Notes: generated from the letters alone by a model not told the origin. Numbered from the stretch's first letter, positions 10,477-22,614 are shown. The stretch: DNA of 64,000 nucleotides from Gentiana macrophylla (GCA_026214975.1 CM047810.1:39299306-39363305); one strand, 5' to 3'. Program-made: numbers and translations.

Positions 10477-13400
10477 ATGGCAACACTCTCTCTCAATGTA
10501 AGCAATTTCGTCACACTAAAGCTCAATCAATCAAACTACCCCCTGTGGAGGGAACAAGCACTGGCATTGGCTGAAAGTCAGGATCTTGTTGGACACCTCA
10601 CCAATGAGACTCCTGCACCTAATCAGCATGAAAAAACTACAGATTCAAGTGGATCAGAGGCAACCAGAAAATCCAGAATACCAAAAATGGAAAAAGCGGA
10701 TCGATTGCTCGGAGGTTTGGATTATTGGCTCATTTCTCGAAGAATCACTTGGCTTGGTGATTGGGTAGTTCTGCACATGCATGCAGTATGGAAAGCTCTA
10801 AGGACTCACATGCACAAGACTCTCAAGAAAGAGAGTTCACACTCAAACAACAACTCATCTATCTGAAAAAAGATGAGGACAAGAACATTTCAGAACACAT
10901 TCGACACTTTAAAAGTCTGTGTGACAGCCTGGCAGCAATAGGGAAACCAATTCAAGACTCTGAAAAAGTCTATTTCCTCCTCACTAGTCTTGGACCAAGC
11001 TATGAAACCTTCACAACAACTATGCTCAAACCCCTGGACACCCGTATATGCGAACTAGTGGCACACTTACAGAATCTGGATCAGAGGAGAACCTGGTTCT
11101 CCAGCACTATAAATCAGACTCCATCTACACCTCAGATGGCATACTACAGTCAGAACCAATCCAGAACACCACAACCGTTCAGGCAACAGAATCAACAGGA
11201 CAGCAGGTTTACCTCATCTGGAAGAGGATTTCAAGCTCAAAAATCACAGGGAAACATCACTGGACAGAATCAGAGAAAGCCTCCCCCTCCAGGTGAAAGA
11301 AGAATGACTGTGGAAGAAAGAGAGAGATATCAAAATGACAGATGTCAGTACTGTGGTGTGATGGGGCATATAGCAAAATCTGCTGGTGGGTCCTTAAGAA
11401 AGATCAACAGAATCAGAATCTTCCTCAGGCGTTGGCTGTACTCACTTTGGACACATCCATTGCTGACACAGAATGGACGGTGGATACTGGAGCCTCCAAC
11501 CACATGACTAGCAAAACAGGTATGTTGCATAAACTTCAACCATTAACAGGATCTGACTCCATTATCATAGGAAATGGAGCTACAATACCAATTACTGGCA
11601 TAGGACAGGCCAATTTAAGGCAGAATCAACACACCATCCCTCTAAAAAATGTTCTTTTAGTACCAAAGTTAACAAAAAATTTGCTCTATGTTAGTCAGCT
11701 CACTAATGATCATCCTGTTGTGTGTGAATTCACTAATGATGATGTGTTTGTTAAGGAATAGGAAACATGGCAGACCTTGACCACTGGGAAAAGAAGGGGT
11801 GACTTATATGTTTTACAAAACCAACCTGAACTCTACTTCTCAAATAGATTCAGGTCTGGTTCAAGCACCCTATGGCACCAGAGGTTGGGACATATCCAGA
11901 TGAGCACTGTCCAACAACTAAAAGCCAAGGGTTTCATTGAAGTTTTAGGGCAAATAAAGACAGACCACATCTGTGAAAGCTGTCAACTAAGAAAGCTTAG
12001 TAAATTTCCTTTTTTTGACTCAGAACATATTAGCACAAGTCCTTTTGAAATAATACATTGTGATCTATGGGGGCCGGCTCCCATTAAATCTGTTGGATCT
12101 TTTTCTTATTATGCAAGTATTGTGGATGATTTCTCAAAATTTACTTGGCTTATTCCTTTAGTGCATAAATCAGATTTCTTCACTGCCTATTTGCACTTTG
12201 AAGCATTGATCAAAAGACAATTTAATAAAGAGGTTAAAATTTTTCACTCTGATTGTGGCACAGAATTCACTAATAATAAGCTTAAAGACCACTTCAGCAC
12301 CACTGGTGTGATCCATCAGATGTCCTGTCCCCACACACCACAACAAAATGGAGTGGTTGAAAGAAGACATAGGACCATTAGAGAATTAGGTCTGACTATG
12401 CTTTTTCACAGTAATGCACCCTTGTACCTTTGGACAGAAGCTTTCTCTACAGCAGTCTATATCATGAATAGAGTGCCTTCATCCTCCTTAGACAATGAGT
12501 CTCCCTACTTCAAACTATATCAAAGAGAGCCTACCTATTCACACCTTAGGGTCTTTGGCACTAGATGTTACCCTTACACCTGGGATACCAAACATAACAA
12601 GTTTGATCCAAAAACTGTCCCCTGCATGTTCATAGGCTACAGTATGCAACACAAAGGATACATGTGTTATCACCCAACCACCAGAAAGGTTATCATATCT
12701 AGGCATGTTGCCTTTGATGAAACCACATTCCCATACAAACCCAGTGAACAGGCTGTCATCAACCCTGTCTCTCAACCTAGACTTAGCACTTTTATAGACT
12801 GGCTTGAAACCCCTTCACACAACCACACACACACATCCCTTGACCAACTCCCTACACCAAATAGTGCCAACATCAGTCCAGACAATATCATTACAGAATG
12901 CCCTGCCACTAATCCTACAATAGAAACAGAGTTCACTCCAGACACACCAGCCACAGATACTTCTTCACCTGTACCACATACCATTTCAACAACACCTGAT
13001 ACAGACCCTCTATCAGATTCATCCACACATCCCTCACCACCTACCAGTCCATCTTCCATCCCTCATATAGACTCCCCTTTCACTGATCCTCTAACTCCAC
13101 CTCACACTCCAAACTCATCACAAATCTCTCATACAGATTCATCCTCACCCCCCTCACCACTTTCTCCACATACACCAGAATCTCCTCCATCACCCCAAAT
13201 CATAACCAGAGGACAACATGGCATCTTCAAACCAAACCCAAAGTATGCCCTTCTTGTCTCCTCCTTCCCAGATATTCCAAGGGAACCAAGAACTGTTAAA
13301 GAAGCCCTACAGAACCCTGGTTGGAGGACAGCTATGACAGAAGAACTAGATGCTCTCCATCACAACCATATATGGGACTTAGTTCCTTACCAACCTAGGA

Positions 13401-14814
13401 TGCACATAATTGGCTCTAAATGGGTTTTTAAAGCAAAACTGAAGCCAGATGGATCCCTAGACAAACTTAAGTCCAGACTGGTTGCCAAAGGGTACAACCA
13501 AGTGGATGGAGTAGACTATAATGAGACTTTTTCCCCTGTAATTAAACCAGCCACCATCAGACTTGTGTTAACTACAGCTCTTAGTGGGACATCAGGCAAT
13601 TGGATGTTAAGAATGCCTTCCTTCATGGTATGTCCATGAAGAGATCTACATGGAACAACCACCTGGTATGCATGATCCTCAATACCCCAATTATGTGTGC
13701 AAGCTCAACAGGGCCCTATATGGTTTAAAACAAGCTCCTAGAGCTTGGTTTGACAGGTTCAGTACTTATCTGATAAAATATGGTTTTTACTGCAGTTTGG
13801 CAGATCCCTCCTTATTTGTGTATCATTCTAACCATGGATCTTTATTCCTATTGATATATGTTGATGACATGCTTCTTACAGGCTCCAAAACAGGTTATTG
13901 TCTGATTTCATTGCACTGTTACACACTGAGTTTGCAATGAAGGACCTAGGCATACATCATCACTTTCTTGGTGTAGAAATTTTTTGTGAAGGTTCAACAT
14001 TACATCTCTCACAAACACATTATGCTTTGACAATCCTGGAACGTGCTCAAATGGTTGAATGTAAACCTGTTGCCACACCACTGGAATTAAAGCCTAGTCC
14101 AGATCCAAACTCATCACTTATGGCCAATCCTACTCACTATAGACAAATGGTTGGTGCACTACAATATCTCACATTCACAAGGCCTGATATTTCCAATGCT
14201 GTCAACTATGCCTCTCAGCTTCTACAAGCTCCTACTCAGGCACATTTCAGACTAATAAACAGACTTGTACGCTATGTTAAGGGCACTCTCCATTTGGGCC
14301 TACGGTTAACTGCAGCTCCAACTCCCACTCTCACTGCTTTTTCAGATGTTGATTGGGCTGGATGCCCTGTCACCAGACGCTCCACTACTGGTTATTGCGC
14401 TTTTCTGGGCAGTAGTCTAATCTCCTGGTGTGCCAAGAAGCAACCAACCGTCTCCAGATCAAGTACTGAAGCTGAGTACCGTGCCATGGCACACACTGCT
14501 GCTGAACTCACTTGGTTACAGTTCCTATGTGATGATCTACACCTCAAGCTGTCAGCTCCTCCCACTATCTACTGTGACAATCTTAGTGACTTATATCTTA
14601 CTGTCAATCCTGTGTTCCATTCCAGGTCCAAACATATTGAGCTAGATTTTCATTTTGTTCGAGAACGAGTGGCCCAAGGCAAACTGACCACTAAGCACAT
14701 TCCCACGCATCTTCAAGTAGCTGATCTCTTCACAAAACCAGCTACTCGGCATATCCTCGCTCAATTCCTCAACAAACTATGCCTTCACCCCAGCCATAGT
14801 TTGAGGGAGGGTAT
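10477..14814 (+). pseudogene. Copia Gag-Pol polyprotein, broken
   Basis: The reading starts at ATG 10477 (Gag MATLSLNVSN). Domains follow in copia order: Gag with zinc knuckle (CQYCGVMGH, about 11345-11385); aspartic protease (WTVDTGASNH, about 11474); integrase with an HHCC region (about 11870-11985) and D, D, E residues near 12062, 12248 and 12358; reverse transcriptase with YVDD at 13857-13868; RNase H (TEAEYRAM near 14464) to the stop after 14814. Breaks I can place: frame changes near 10640, 10760 and 11380 (inside the zinc knuckle), an in-frame TAG at 11759-11761, and frame changes near 13610-13640 and 13895. Integrase before RT identifies Ty1/copia. It cannot make a complete polyprotein. 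Confidence 0.9.
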
Positions 14815-15234
14815 TAAGAACAGAGTTCAATCCCCAAATGCAGTTCAGACAAAACAAATTCAGGCTACTGAAGATGAGGAGATATAAGGAGAATTATGGA
14901 GAGATAAGGAAGGTTTAAACTTCAAATTCAAATACAAAAGGGACGTGTGTAAAGTGGTTTAGTGTGCTAAGGGTCATTAGTTCAAAGACAGAGTGGAGTT
15001 CATCTCAGTATTCAAAAATTTAATTGAATTATCCCAATTCCAAGTTTAAATTCAACAGAAATTCAACAGGATTTGTTTACATTTAAATTAGGGATTTATC
15101 TTCTACAAGAAATTTATTTCCTTGCTATAAAAGTAGGGCACTGGTTGTAATCAGAATAATGCTGAATAAGAAAGCTTCATACCTGCAATTCTTCAATTTC
15201 TTTGGCTTCTTTGTGCTTCCTGCGTTTTTTCTCA
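14812..15234 (+). repeat. 3' LTR of nested copia (423 bp)
   Basis: Nearly identical to 9790-10250 apart from the 42-bp deletion described there. The deletion lies between short A-rich repeats (caaaa), consistent with replication slippage. Confidence 0.9.
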
Positions 15235-15239
15235 GTAAC

Positions 15240-15941
15240 CATACATTTTAGTATGTGTATCTAGTCAACTGAACCACATAATTCTCCAGTAAATGTATTC
15301 GTAACCATACATTTTATAGCGGTAAATGAGTCATAAATGGTCCGGTCAACTACTTAGATCATCGTCCTCGCTTGGTCTAAAAGGGCTAACATGAGTTGAT
15401 ATTTTTCATTATTAAAGTTGGTAATCGATGTAGCTTTACCGAATGGCCGGGACGGACATTGCATGTATGTTGAATTTTCTCATTCACAGATGTTCACTAT
15501 AATATAAATAGTACTACTTCCTGAATGTTAGAATACTATAATTCTGGAAATTTTAAGGTTGAACCGGTTCATATCAATGGCCTTTTTCATGTTGTGGTTT
15601 CGGTTGGAATCAAACAGGACATGGTAACTTGTTAATCTTCTGTTCGCTGAATAGAAATTGAAGGATCACCGAGGTGAATCCACGGGTGTAGGTGTCTGTT
15701 GTGACACTTGTGAATGTGCCGAAAAATATTTAAAAAAATAGTCACAACTTTCTGGAAAAAAAATTAAAAATTGTCTACATTATGTTGTAGTCCAAAATAC
15801 TTTGTAATTACTTGCTCGTTTCTGAAAAGTTAAGGAATGAAAATTGTTTATTTTGTGTTGTAGATTACATAAATGTTCATGTTAGGTGTTTAAAATGTTC
15901 GTGAATTTTTAAAATTGTGATATACCATTACCGGGAAAAGT
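15240..15941 (+). other. Outer-element interior, mostly unrecognisable
   Basis: It contains a short direct repeat, taaccatacattttatagc at 15303 versus taaccatacattttagtatg at 15236. A diverged copy of part of the TRIM LTR found at 38368-38538 lies at about 15326-15400; the shared words are gtcaacta/gcttaga, cgtcctc and aaaagggctaac...gagttgata. No coding sequence is readable. Confidence 0.5.
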
Positions 15942-15989
15942 GTGCATAACAGAGTCTGTTTTGCAACTTTGATTGTTGATCTTCTGTTT

Positions 15990-17345
15990 AGAACAGAAAT
16001 GAAAGGAACATTGGAATCAACCATTTCGTTGTCAATGGTGGTGTCAGAATGCAACACGTCTGGAAATTCCCGAAAATGGTTCGTAGACACGGGGGCTACG
16101 CGCCATGTTTGTGCTATTATAGCCATGTTTCCGACTACTAAGTAGTGGAAGGGGAAAAAATTCTTCACGGGAAATTCAGTCAGTTCTAAGGTTGAAAGCC
16201 AAGGAAAAGTTGTCTTGAAGATTACTTCTGACAAGTTTTGGACTCTGAACAATGTGTTGCACGTGCCTGCTATTCGTAAAAATTTGGTAGAGTCCAGTTC
16301 CGGTGAAAACAATGGCAAGGGCCAAGAAAGAAAGTTCAAGGGTGAAATTTCTAAAGGCAATCAAGAGGCTAAGCAATTTAATGGTAAATGCTTTAATTGC
16401 GGGAAAAAATGACACCGCAGGACTGAATGCCGAAAGCCTCGGAGAGTTGAACAGACAAATGTGGCAGAAATAGTCACCGAGACTATGGAAATTGAATATG
16501 TCCATGTAATGATTGCATGAACTTGATGGTTGAACTTCTCTTGTTAAACTTTGAATTTAAATTCATAGGTTGTAATAAACAAATTATTTATACATTATTA
16601 TATATGTATAATATTTGTATAAATTTGTACGTAGGTGTTTATGTAAACTCCTTAATGATTGTATCTGTGATGATGACAAGTTATTATGAATATATGGACA
16701 TATTTGTTGTTATATTCATATTAATAATATATTTGCTTTCAGTTTTATGATGTATATTTCAAGATATAAGGATGAAGTTGTTGATGCATTTGTTGATACA
16801 TTTAAAATCAACGTAATAAATAAGTTAATCGATTAGTGGTGATCAAGGTGGAAAAGTGTGATTCAAGGTTTAATGAATTTTGTTTTGGTACCAACAACAT
16901 TCATCAAATCGTTGAACTATACTTACCTTAATTAGTTAATGTTGAGAAATGATGGTTAACTTGAGGTTTACCCAAAACCTGTGGGGAAAAATATCTTCTT
17001 CACTTAAATTTCATCAGATTCTTGGAAATGTGGGGGTGATTGGTAAAAGGAAATTTACATAAATAAAGTGAAGTAATGAAAGCAAGGAATTAAAATGGAT
17101 TTTATTATTTCAGAATTCTTTGGTGAGATATTGCATGTGGCTCAAATTCTATCACTACTATTAGCATACAATAGTCGGTAAGTGATATATAGAGCAAGAA
17201 CACAGTAATATGGAAAATGTTAAGTTACGATTAATACATCGTAGACACAATACCATTGAACAATTGATCTCTAATGGTTTGATTTCCTTGATTATATAAA
17301 GTCGAAGAAGAATCTTGCGGATCCGCTTATAAAAAATGTTTAGCT
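15990..17345 (+). pseudogene. Scrambled copia Gag/protease/RNase H fragments of the outer element
   Basis: Three fragments are recognisable. A copia protease active site reads WFVDTGATRHVC (about 16078-16113), and its downstream [12 protein letters not shown] block lies at 16249-16284. A Gag zinc knuckle CFNCGKK (about 16388-16410) is followed, in a broken frame, by his-arg-arg-thr-glu-cys. A copia RNase H tail (KKNLADPLIK) is at about 17300-17330. The zinc knuckle lies after the protease, the reverse of the normal Gag-to-Pol order, with the join near 16290-16315. Integrase and RT are missing. The fragments suggest a rearranged non-autonomous derivative. Confidence 0.7.
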
Positions 17346-17955
17346 GAAGATCGGGTGTCAAATTTTGACAAACATAATGGGACTGAAGCCTATTATGCAT
17401 GTTCCCTTATAATGGCAACCCAACCATAGTGAATGGAGATCCCAAGATCATGGTTCAAAAGGGTCAACTAAGTTATGAGGGACAGTTAGCACTTACCCAT
17501 TCTGTTAAAACAAAAGTGTTGTATGCTGAATGGTTTAGGTTAAGCATAAAGATTTTAATGATTCCTATATCTTGGTTAAGCCAAGTGGGGTATTGCAGAG
17601 TACTCTTTATAGGAGGTCACCTATGTAAGTGGAAGTGGGGCCGCTTCTGTGAGAATTTTGAGGCTGAATTTTTCTAACACACTTTCTGAAACCAAGGTTG
17701 TCCAGGGCCAAAACGGGCACAACCATGAGAACCTCGAGAATGTTAGGAGATCTGTTGTGCAGGTATCATTGTCTAGGCATACACCAAAGCCTGGGAAGTT
17801 CAAGACATAGTTCACTGCTTAGCCGAGTATGTCCGATAGTGCTCTACTATGGAAGGTTCAATGCAGCAAGCCACCCGCCCGATGCAACAGATTTCCGTTT
17901 GTAATCTCTTCAGAGTCTGCATTGCATTTGCATTAATTTTCATTCATGTGGGGAT
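17346..17955 (+). other. 3' non-coding end of the outer copia, with polypurine tract
   Basis: No coding frame is convincing here. The last bases before the 3' LTR read catgtggggat, a short polypurine tract. Confidence 0.5.
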
Positions 17956-18628
17956 TGTTGGAGAAAATGAATGAAATTAATTAATTAAATTTAAAATAAT
18001 AAATAAATTGAACGGACATGAAGCATATGGTTGATTCTGTTCGGTGAAATGTTGCAACCTCAAACGGGATGCATCAGTTCAGCTGTGGGGTTACATCAAT
18101 CCGGGTTAGGGATAAAACCCAAACTTAAAGTGGTAATTCTTCTCTATATAAACAAACCCCCACATATTGAAATAATATAGAATTTTCAAAAATTGAACTT
18201 CTGAAAATATTTTTACACTTTTAAAGTACTAAATCTCTGCAAAATTTATTCAAACATATGTTTTACACTTTGCATAAATTTTCGAGTCAAGAAGGGATTC
18301 ACAGAACAGGATCGGTTCGCCGTCTTCTTCTCATTGAAGTGCAACAATCCGAAGAAGGTATGATTGTTGGATCTTGGGAGACGATTGTCATCACCATATG
18401 CACAAGCTTGAATTCTTCGTAGTTGTAACAGAATCATGGGCACGCGATACTAAACCCCGGGTTTCTCATTTTCTTTGGCGGGTGGCAAAAAATTGTAATC
18501 CGGGCAAAACGTCTTAAGGACAGAGTGCTGCACTCGCCTCAGTCAATAAGTTTTTGTCCTATTTTATGGTTTCGTTTTTGCTTGAATTTTGTGTTAAACA
18601 TCATGTTAGATTGACAGTTTCCCCAACA
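17956..18628 (+). repeat. 3' LTR of the outer copia element
   Basis: 673 bp, TGTTGG...CCAACA, homologous to 8836-9417. It carries an additional block of about 95 bp (around 18402-18500, beginning aagcttgaattcttcg) that the 5' LTR lacks. Confidence 0.7.
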
Positions 18629-19615
18629 TAAACGACCCTCATTCAGCAAGTATGATTTATCATTGTCTCTCATTTGTAACTTATAGGCATAATAGTCCCA
18701 AACATGGGAAATGCATGTGTGGTGTCTCCACACATGTGGAGACACTATGTGGAGCAACCATCACCACACATTTTCATTCTGTATTTAAACTGTATTTAAA
18801 CTCCTTTTGTTCTCCAAGCTAACTCCCTTGGCATGAGAATTGGATTAGACCGTCAGAGAGAGAAAGGGGGCAGATGCATGCTTCTCATTTCCCTAAGAAG
18901 TCTCAGAAGTCTTTCAGCCGGGATCCTTGCAGTTCTTCAGCAAGCTTGTGGTGCCATGATGGAAGTTGGGATCGAAAGAAGTCAAGTGTGCCAGAAGTGC
19001 AGTTTCGGCTGGAAAGATTCAGGTTGCGGGTATAGGTCAGCAGGAGCAATCAAAGAAGTGTTGAACCAATGATTGCAAGATTCGAGGCAGTCGATGAGTT
19101 TGTAAAAGAAGCAAGACAAAGATCCAGTTGTTTCCGGTTACAAGTGAGTGGCTGGAGCCCAACCAGCCATTGGTCACGAGTTAGATGAAGATGGCAACAG
19201 TTGGCGTTGGAATCAGCTTTGGGTTCTGAATGCGGAAGATTGGGAAGGACAATGAAGAATGAAAACCTCGAGACGACAATTGCAGTTCCTCTCGGAGCGA
19301 CCAAGAAGTACAAGAATTGGAACAGTACTGCTGGAGATCTTTCAAGAAGTTAGAGATAGAAGAACACGAGTTTCTGGGATGAAGTGGAGCGACAACGAGA
19401 TCTGAGACCGAGTTTGGTACAACAAGCCAACGAAAAGATTGAAGTAGATCGTCGCCACCTCGAGATAGCTCAAGACAGGTGGAAGGGTTGGAAGATGGAA
19501 GAAGAAGAAGACTGTACGAGTTAGGAGACGAAACGCTTCGCAAAGTCCAGAGTTCAAGTACCTCTCGGTTACATTCGAGTTTCGAGGACGAAACTCCTCT
19601 TAAGGGGGGGAGGAA
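18629..19615 (+). mobile_element. 3' end of a Ty3/gypsy element (5'-truncated) upstream of its LTR
   Basis: The sequence just before 19616 reads ttcgaggacgaaactcctct then taagggggggaggaa, the arrangement before the 3' LTR of plant chromovirus-type gypsy elements, with a polypurine tract at about 19601-19615. No integrase or RT is left; the purine-rich stretch before it is the usual poorly conserved 3' region. The left boundary cannot be placed exactly. An 11-bp stem hairpin (gtgtctccaca / tgtggagacac, 2-nt loop) lies at 18722-18745. Confidence 0.65.
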
Positions 19616-21694
19616 TGTAATATTCCGATTTTCGGGAAAGGGCAGACGTGTCATTTTGCGAAAACGAAATAAAAGGAAGAACCGTGTGATCAATCCGTTC
19701 ATCTGATCAAGAAGCCGCAGGAGAGAAAAGTGATCAGCGCGAGCAGACGCAACTTTGGAAAATAACATCTCTCGATTCTGTAAGTTTTCGGTGTAGCCCT
19801 AGTTTTTGGTATTCGTAGAGTTCGATTCTTGAAAAATTCGTATCTTTTAATCCGTAGCTCTGTTTCGCAGCCATGAGTAGTCGAAACGATCGTCTTGAAG
19901 CGTAGATTAATCTAAAAATAGTTTCACAGCAGTAAACCCAGGTAACCTTCAGTTTTACAGGCTGTTTCTGTTTCGTTTTTCTGCAAAGAAATAGGATTTT
20001 AGGGTTTCTTGTTGATCACATAGGTTTTGGGGTTGAGGATCAACAGTTGTTGCAGTTGCATGGTGTTTTACTGTCGGTTTTGCAAGCAAATAAGGTAAGA
20101 GGCTCTTCCTATGATTCCAATTATCGTTTATATGGTTTAGATCAAGTTTTAAGGTATTTATATGATAGAAAGATGTGTCTTTTTGTTGATCAAAGGATCA
20201 TAGATGATTGGTATGTTTGAATATATTTTCGTATGTTTTACTGTGTTATTTCCAATTCCAATTAGGTTAGAAACGAATGGGAATTCGTGCCTTGATGATT
20301 TTAGGGTTCTAGCCGAAACCCAGGTCGGACGGGCGTCTACTTACGCCGTGTGGGCGGGCGTCGCTTTAACTACATTCAGACGGGCGTCTGGTTTCTCCAG
20401 GCGGGCGTCTGAGGTGTTATTTTACATTCAGTTATGCTAGCAGTCTTAGGGTGGACGAGCGTCTGGGGAAAATGGACGGGCGTCCAGTAGGTTCCAGACG
20501 GGCGTCCATGTCTTTAAACGGACGTTTGGTTGTTGTTCAGCCTTATAAGTACGTTTTATCATTTCTAAACCTTTAAACGTGATATGTTAACACTGTATAA
20601 ACTTGAACAAGCCTGAATTGAGCTTCTGATTCGTTCAGTTAAAGCACCGAATGTACTCTTAAAGGGAGTTGAAGTTCGGATCCGTCGGAAGAGCATGATA
20701 GGCTTGCGCTTTGATGAATTAGTATTCATCAATGTCTGTGTAATTGCTAGGTCTTGTCCGTGTCTAGTGGTCTAGGAAGAGAGTAGTTAATGTGAGAGAG
20801 ATTAATTGAAAACACTTAGGTGGTTAGATAATCATCCTAATAAAACACATACTTGACTAGTAAAAGATTAAACAACATGTCTCTCTTGGATAGGCACCGC
20901 CTATATCGCGATGTGTGTGCTACCTCGAAGGTGGAAGAACCCGTGAGTCAAAAGAACCACAAGTTCGGGGACTCTCTGTGAGGTGTGCGTGCTATCGGAG
21001 CCTACCTAGTCTAGCCTCCGTGGATATTAGTGTGATCCACTAATATGTTGCAATCGATATCTCCTGGTGGATATACATCAGGCGTAGTGCCCTTGAGTGC
21101 GGTTGTAACATAGATAAGTTAGGTAGAAACGTTTAGTCAATTCATGTTGATGGACATGAGATGAACCCTAGATTGAGTCGGTCAAACTTAAACAACGAAA
21201 CTTTTAAATATCTTTTCCTTATAAATTATAATTGTTGTCATAGCTTCTCTTTCTTATTAAGTCGCTTGTACTTACCTCAAATGCATGTTTTTCTATGTGT
21301 TTGGGGATGAGAAGAAGCGAACAGTAGATAACGTTTACGAGGAGGAGTCGATGATGACGTTTGAAGACGCCTCATTGAAGACTTTACTTTTATTATTTTG
21401 TTATTTGTTTATTAGACTGTTTAGACTTTTGGTCTTTCGAGACTTGTAGTACCGTTGCATTTCTTTTGGATTTCGTACTTACTTGAATGTAATAAATTAC
21501 ATTTCCCTCTTTAGATTTCATTTCTACTCTTGGATATTGGAATTTTTTTTATACCCGAGTCTTTTTAGCTTCCGTTTGCTTTTATTTGATACGACGACGT
21601 AGAGGCTTGCGTATAATATTAGACTTATTTAATGCTATACGTGCGAACGCTTTCTTCCTGGATAAGAACCAGGTATCAGGAGGCGGGCGTTACA
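19616..21694 (+). mobile_element. Ty3/gypsy 3' LTR, about 2.08 kb
   Basis: It starts TGTAATATTCC immediately after the polypurine tract and ends GGGCGTTACA, giving matching TGTAA/TTACA ends. No partner 5' LTR is in the window. At 20326-20530 it contains an unusual cluster of short palindromes of the form GACGGGCGTC. No open frame of note. Confidence 0.75.
20326..20530. repeat. Cluster of GACGGGCGTC palindromes inside the gypsy LTR
   Basis: About eight variants lie within about 200 bp: gacgggcgtc (20328), gcgggcgtcg (20354), agacgggcgtct (20378), ggcgggcgtct (20400), ggacgagcgtct (20453), tggacgggcgtcca (20473), agacgggcgtcca (20496) and ggacgttt (20520). Each centres on GACG/CGTC arms, and in several the flanking base pairs are also complementary. 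Confidence 0.75.
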
Positions 21695-21774
21695 AATCAA
21701 TCAATGAGAACAAAGCTAGCTGCAAGTGGAAAATGTCTCCATTAGCTCACAGAATAGGGTTGTCAAATTAATGA

Positions 21775-22485
21775 GGTAAATAGTATATCGCTTAGAGTAG
21801 TGCCATTTTTAGGAATTCCTTGATGCCAACCAAGCTCTCCGCAAGGGAAAATGAGATTGTATTGAAGTGAATCATAATATTATTGGATAGGACACGAATG
21901 GCCCCACGAGTAAATACTTGACTGCTCAAGGTTTGTTTATTGGGTTTCTCACAAGTTTCTAACCATAAAGCATACACTTGAGAAATAATTGGTTTAATGT
22001 AAATTCTTTGGTCTAACACTGAGACTAAAATATAAAAGAGACTCATGGTCTTCAAGATCCAGTGTGGTTTTTAAACTTCTAAAGAAATAAGTGTATGGAT
22101 TAACCTTAACCTCAAGGACTAATGTCATCTCGAATAACCTTGGACAATTCTGTATGCAGTCAACAAGCTCATATTCTCTATCATGAAAGTAAAACAGAAT
22201 GTTGCGTAAAATATCATCTCAAGTAATGGAATTCAACCGACAACCAGTGATAAACTTGACCATGCACTTTGAAAGTGTAAATCCCTCAAATCCTTGTCAC
22301 ATGAGACACCAAAAGAGAAGTGAATACAATATGGTTATTATATGTCCTAATGCAGGTTTTGTATTCTCTTGCTTCCTCTGATTGGGTTAGAAGCAAATCT
22401 TTAAGGACCACTGGTAATTTAGTGTTTTGCCAAATAAACAGTCTCACTAGAACAACAAAAAGCAGGACTCTAAAGGGACATCACA
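21775..22485 (-). pseudogene. Helitron helicase-like (Rep/helitron-like) domain, broken
   Basis: Read on the minus strand from about 22485 down, several pieces match the conserved N-terminal region of plant Helitron helicases. In order they are IRTYNNHIVFTSL, YTFKVHGQVYH, YFHDREYELVDC, NPYTYFFRSL, VLDQRIY, SQVYALWLE and a degraded copy of the 'DPLQYPLLFP.GE.GWHQGI' region. They are in the right order and spacing, but interrupted by an in-frame TGA after VTRI and by several frame changes. The Rep HUH motif and the helicase ATPase domain are not found, so only a fragment of the RepHel gene remains. Helitron ends (TC / CTRR with hairpin) were not located. Confidence 0.75.
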
Positions 22486-22614
22486 TGAGACATACTTATT
22501 GAACTTTGGATATAATGCTTCAACGCCAAACAATGGCTTTTTTTCCCATCTTATAATTGCATGGCTCCTATATTCTTTAGCTGACATTACGGTTGCTGGA
22601 ACTGATGCATCGAC

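Larger units (their letters stand above)
9790..15234 (+). mobile_element. Nested Ty1/copia retrotransposon with perfect TSD and TA...CA termini
   Basis: The LTRs are at 9790-10250 and 14812-15234, flanked by the perfect 5-bp TSD GTAAC (9785-9789 and 15235-15239). A tRNA-iMet-type primer-binding site (tggtatcagag) starts at 10251, and a polypurine tract (ttgagggaggg) ends at 14811. The LTRs start TATTAAG and end TTCTCA, so the terminal dinucleotides are TA...CA. Aligned LTR positions differ at about six bases, plus a 42-bp deletion in the 3' copy and a 4-T difference near the end. Insertion is therefore fairly recent and clearly younger than the outer element. The coding region is broken at several places. 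Confidence 0.93.
8836..18628 (+). mobile_element. Old, degraded Ty1/copia LTR retrotransposon (outer element of a nest)
   Basis: Two related same-orientation LTRs (8836-9417 and 17956-18628) both start TGTTGG and end CCAACA. The 5-bp flanks are taaaa and taaac, a possible TSD with one mismatch. The interior still shows copia protease, Gag zinc-knuckle and RNase H tail fragments, and a purine-rich tract precedes the 3' LTR. A second copia element (9790-15234) sits inside. The LTRs differ at roughly one base in ten over the first 160 bp by eye, so the insertion is old. No normal tRNA-iMet primer-binding site follows the 5' LTR. Confidence 0.65.

Noticed and set aside
12539..13059. Minus-strand open frames within the nested copia pol
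   Set aside because: Antisense shadows of the Ser/Thr/Pro-rich linker between integrase and RT.
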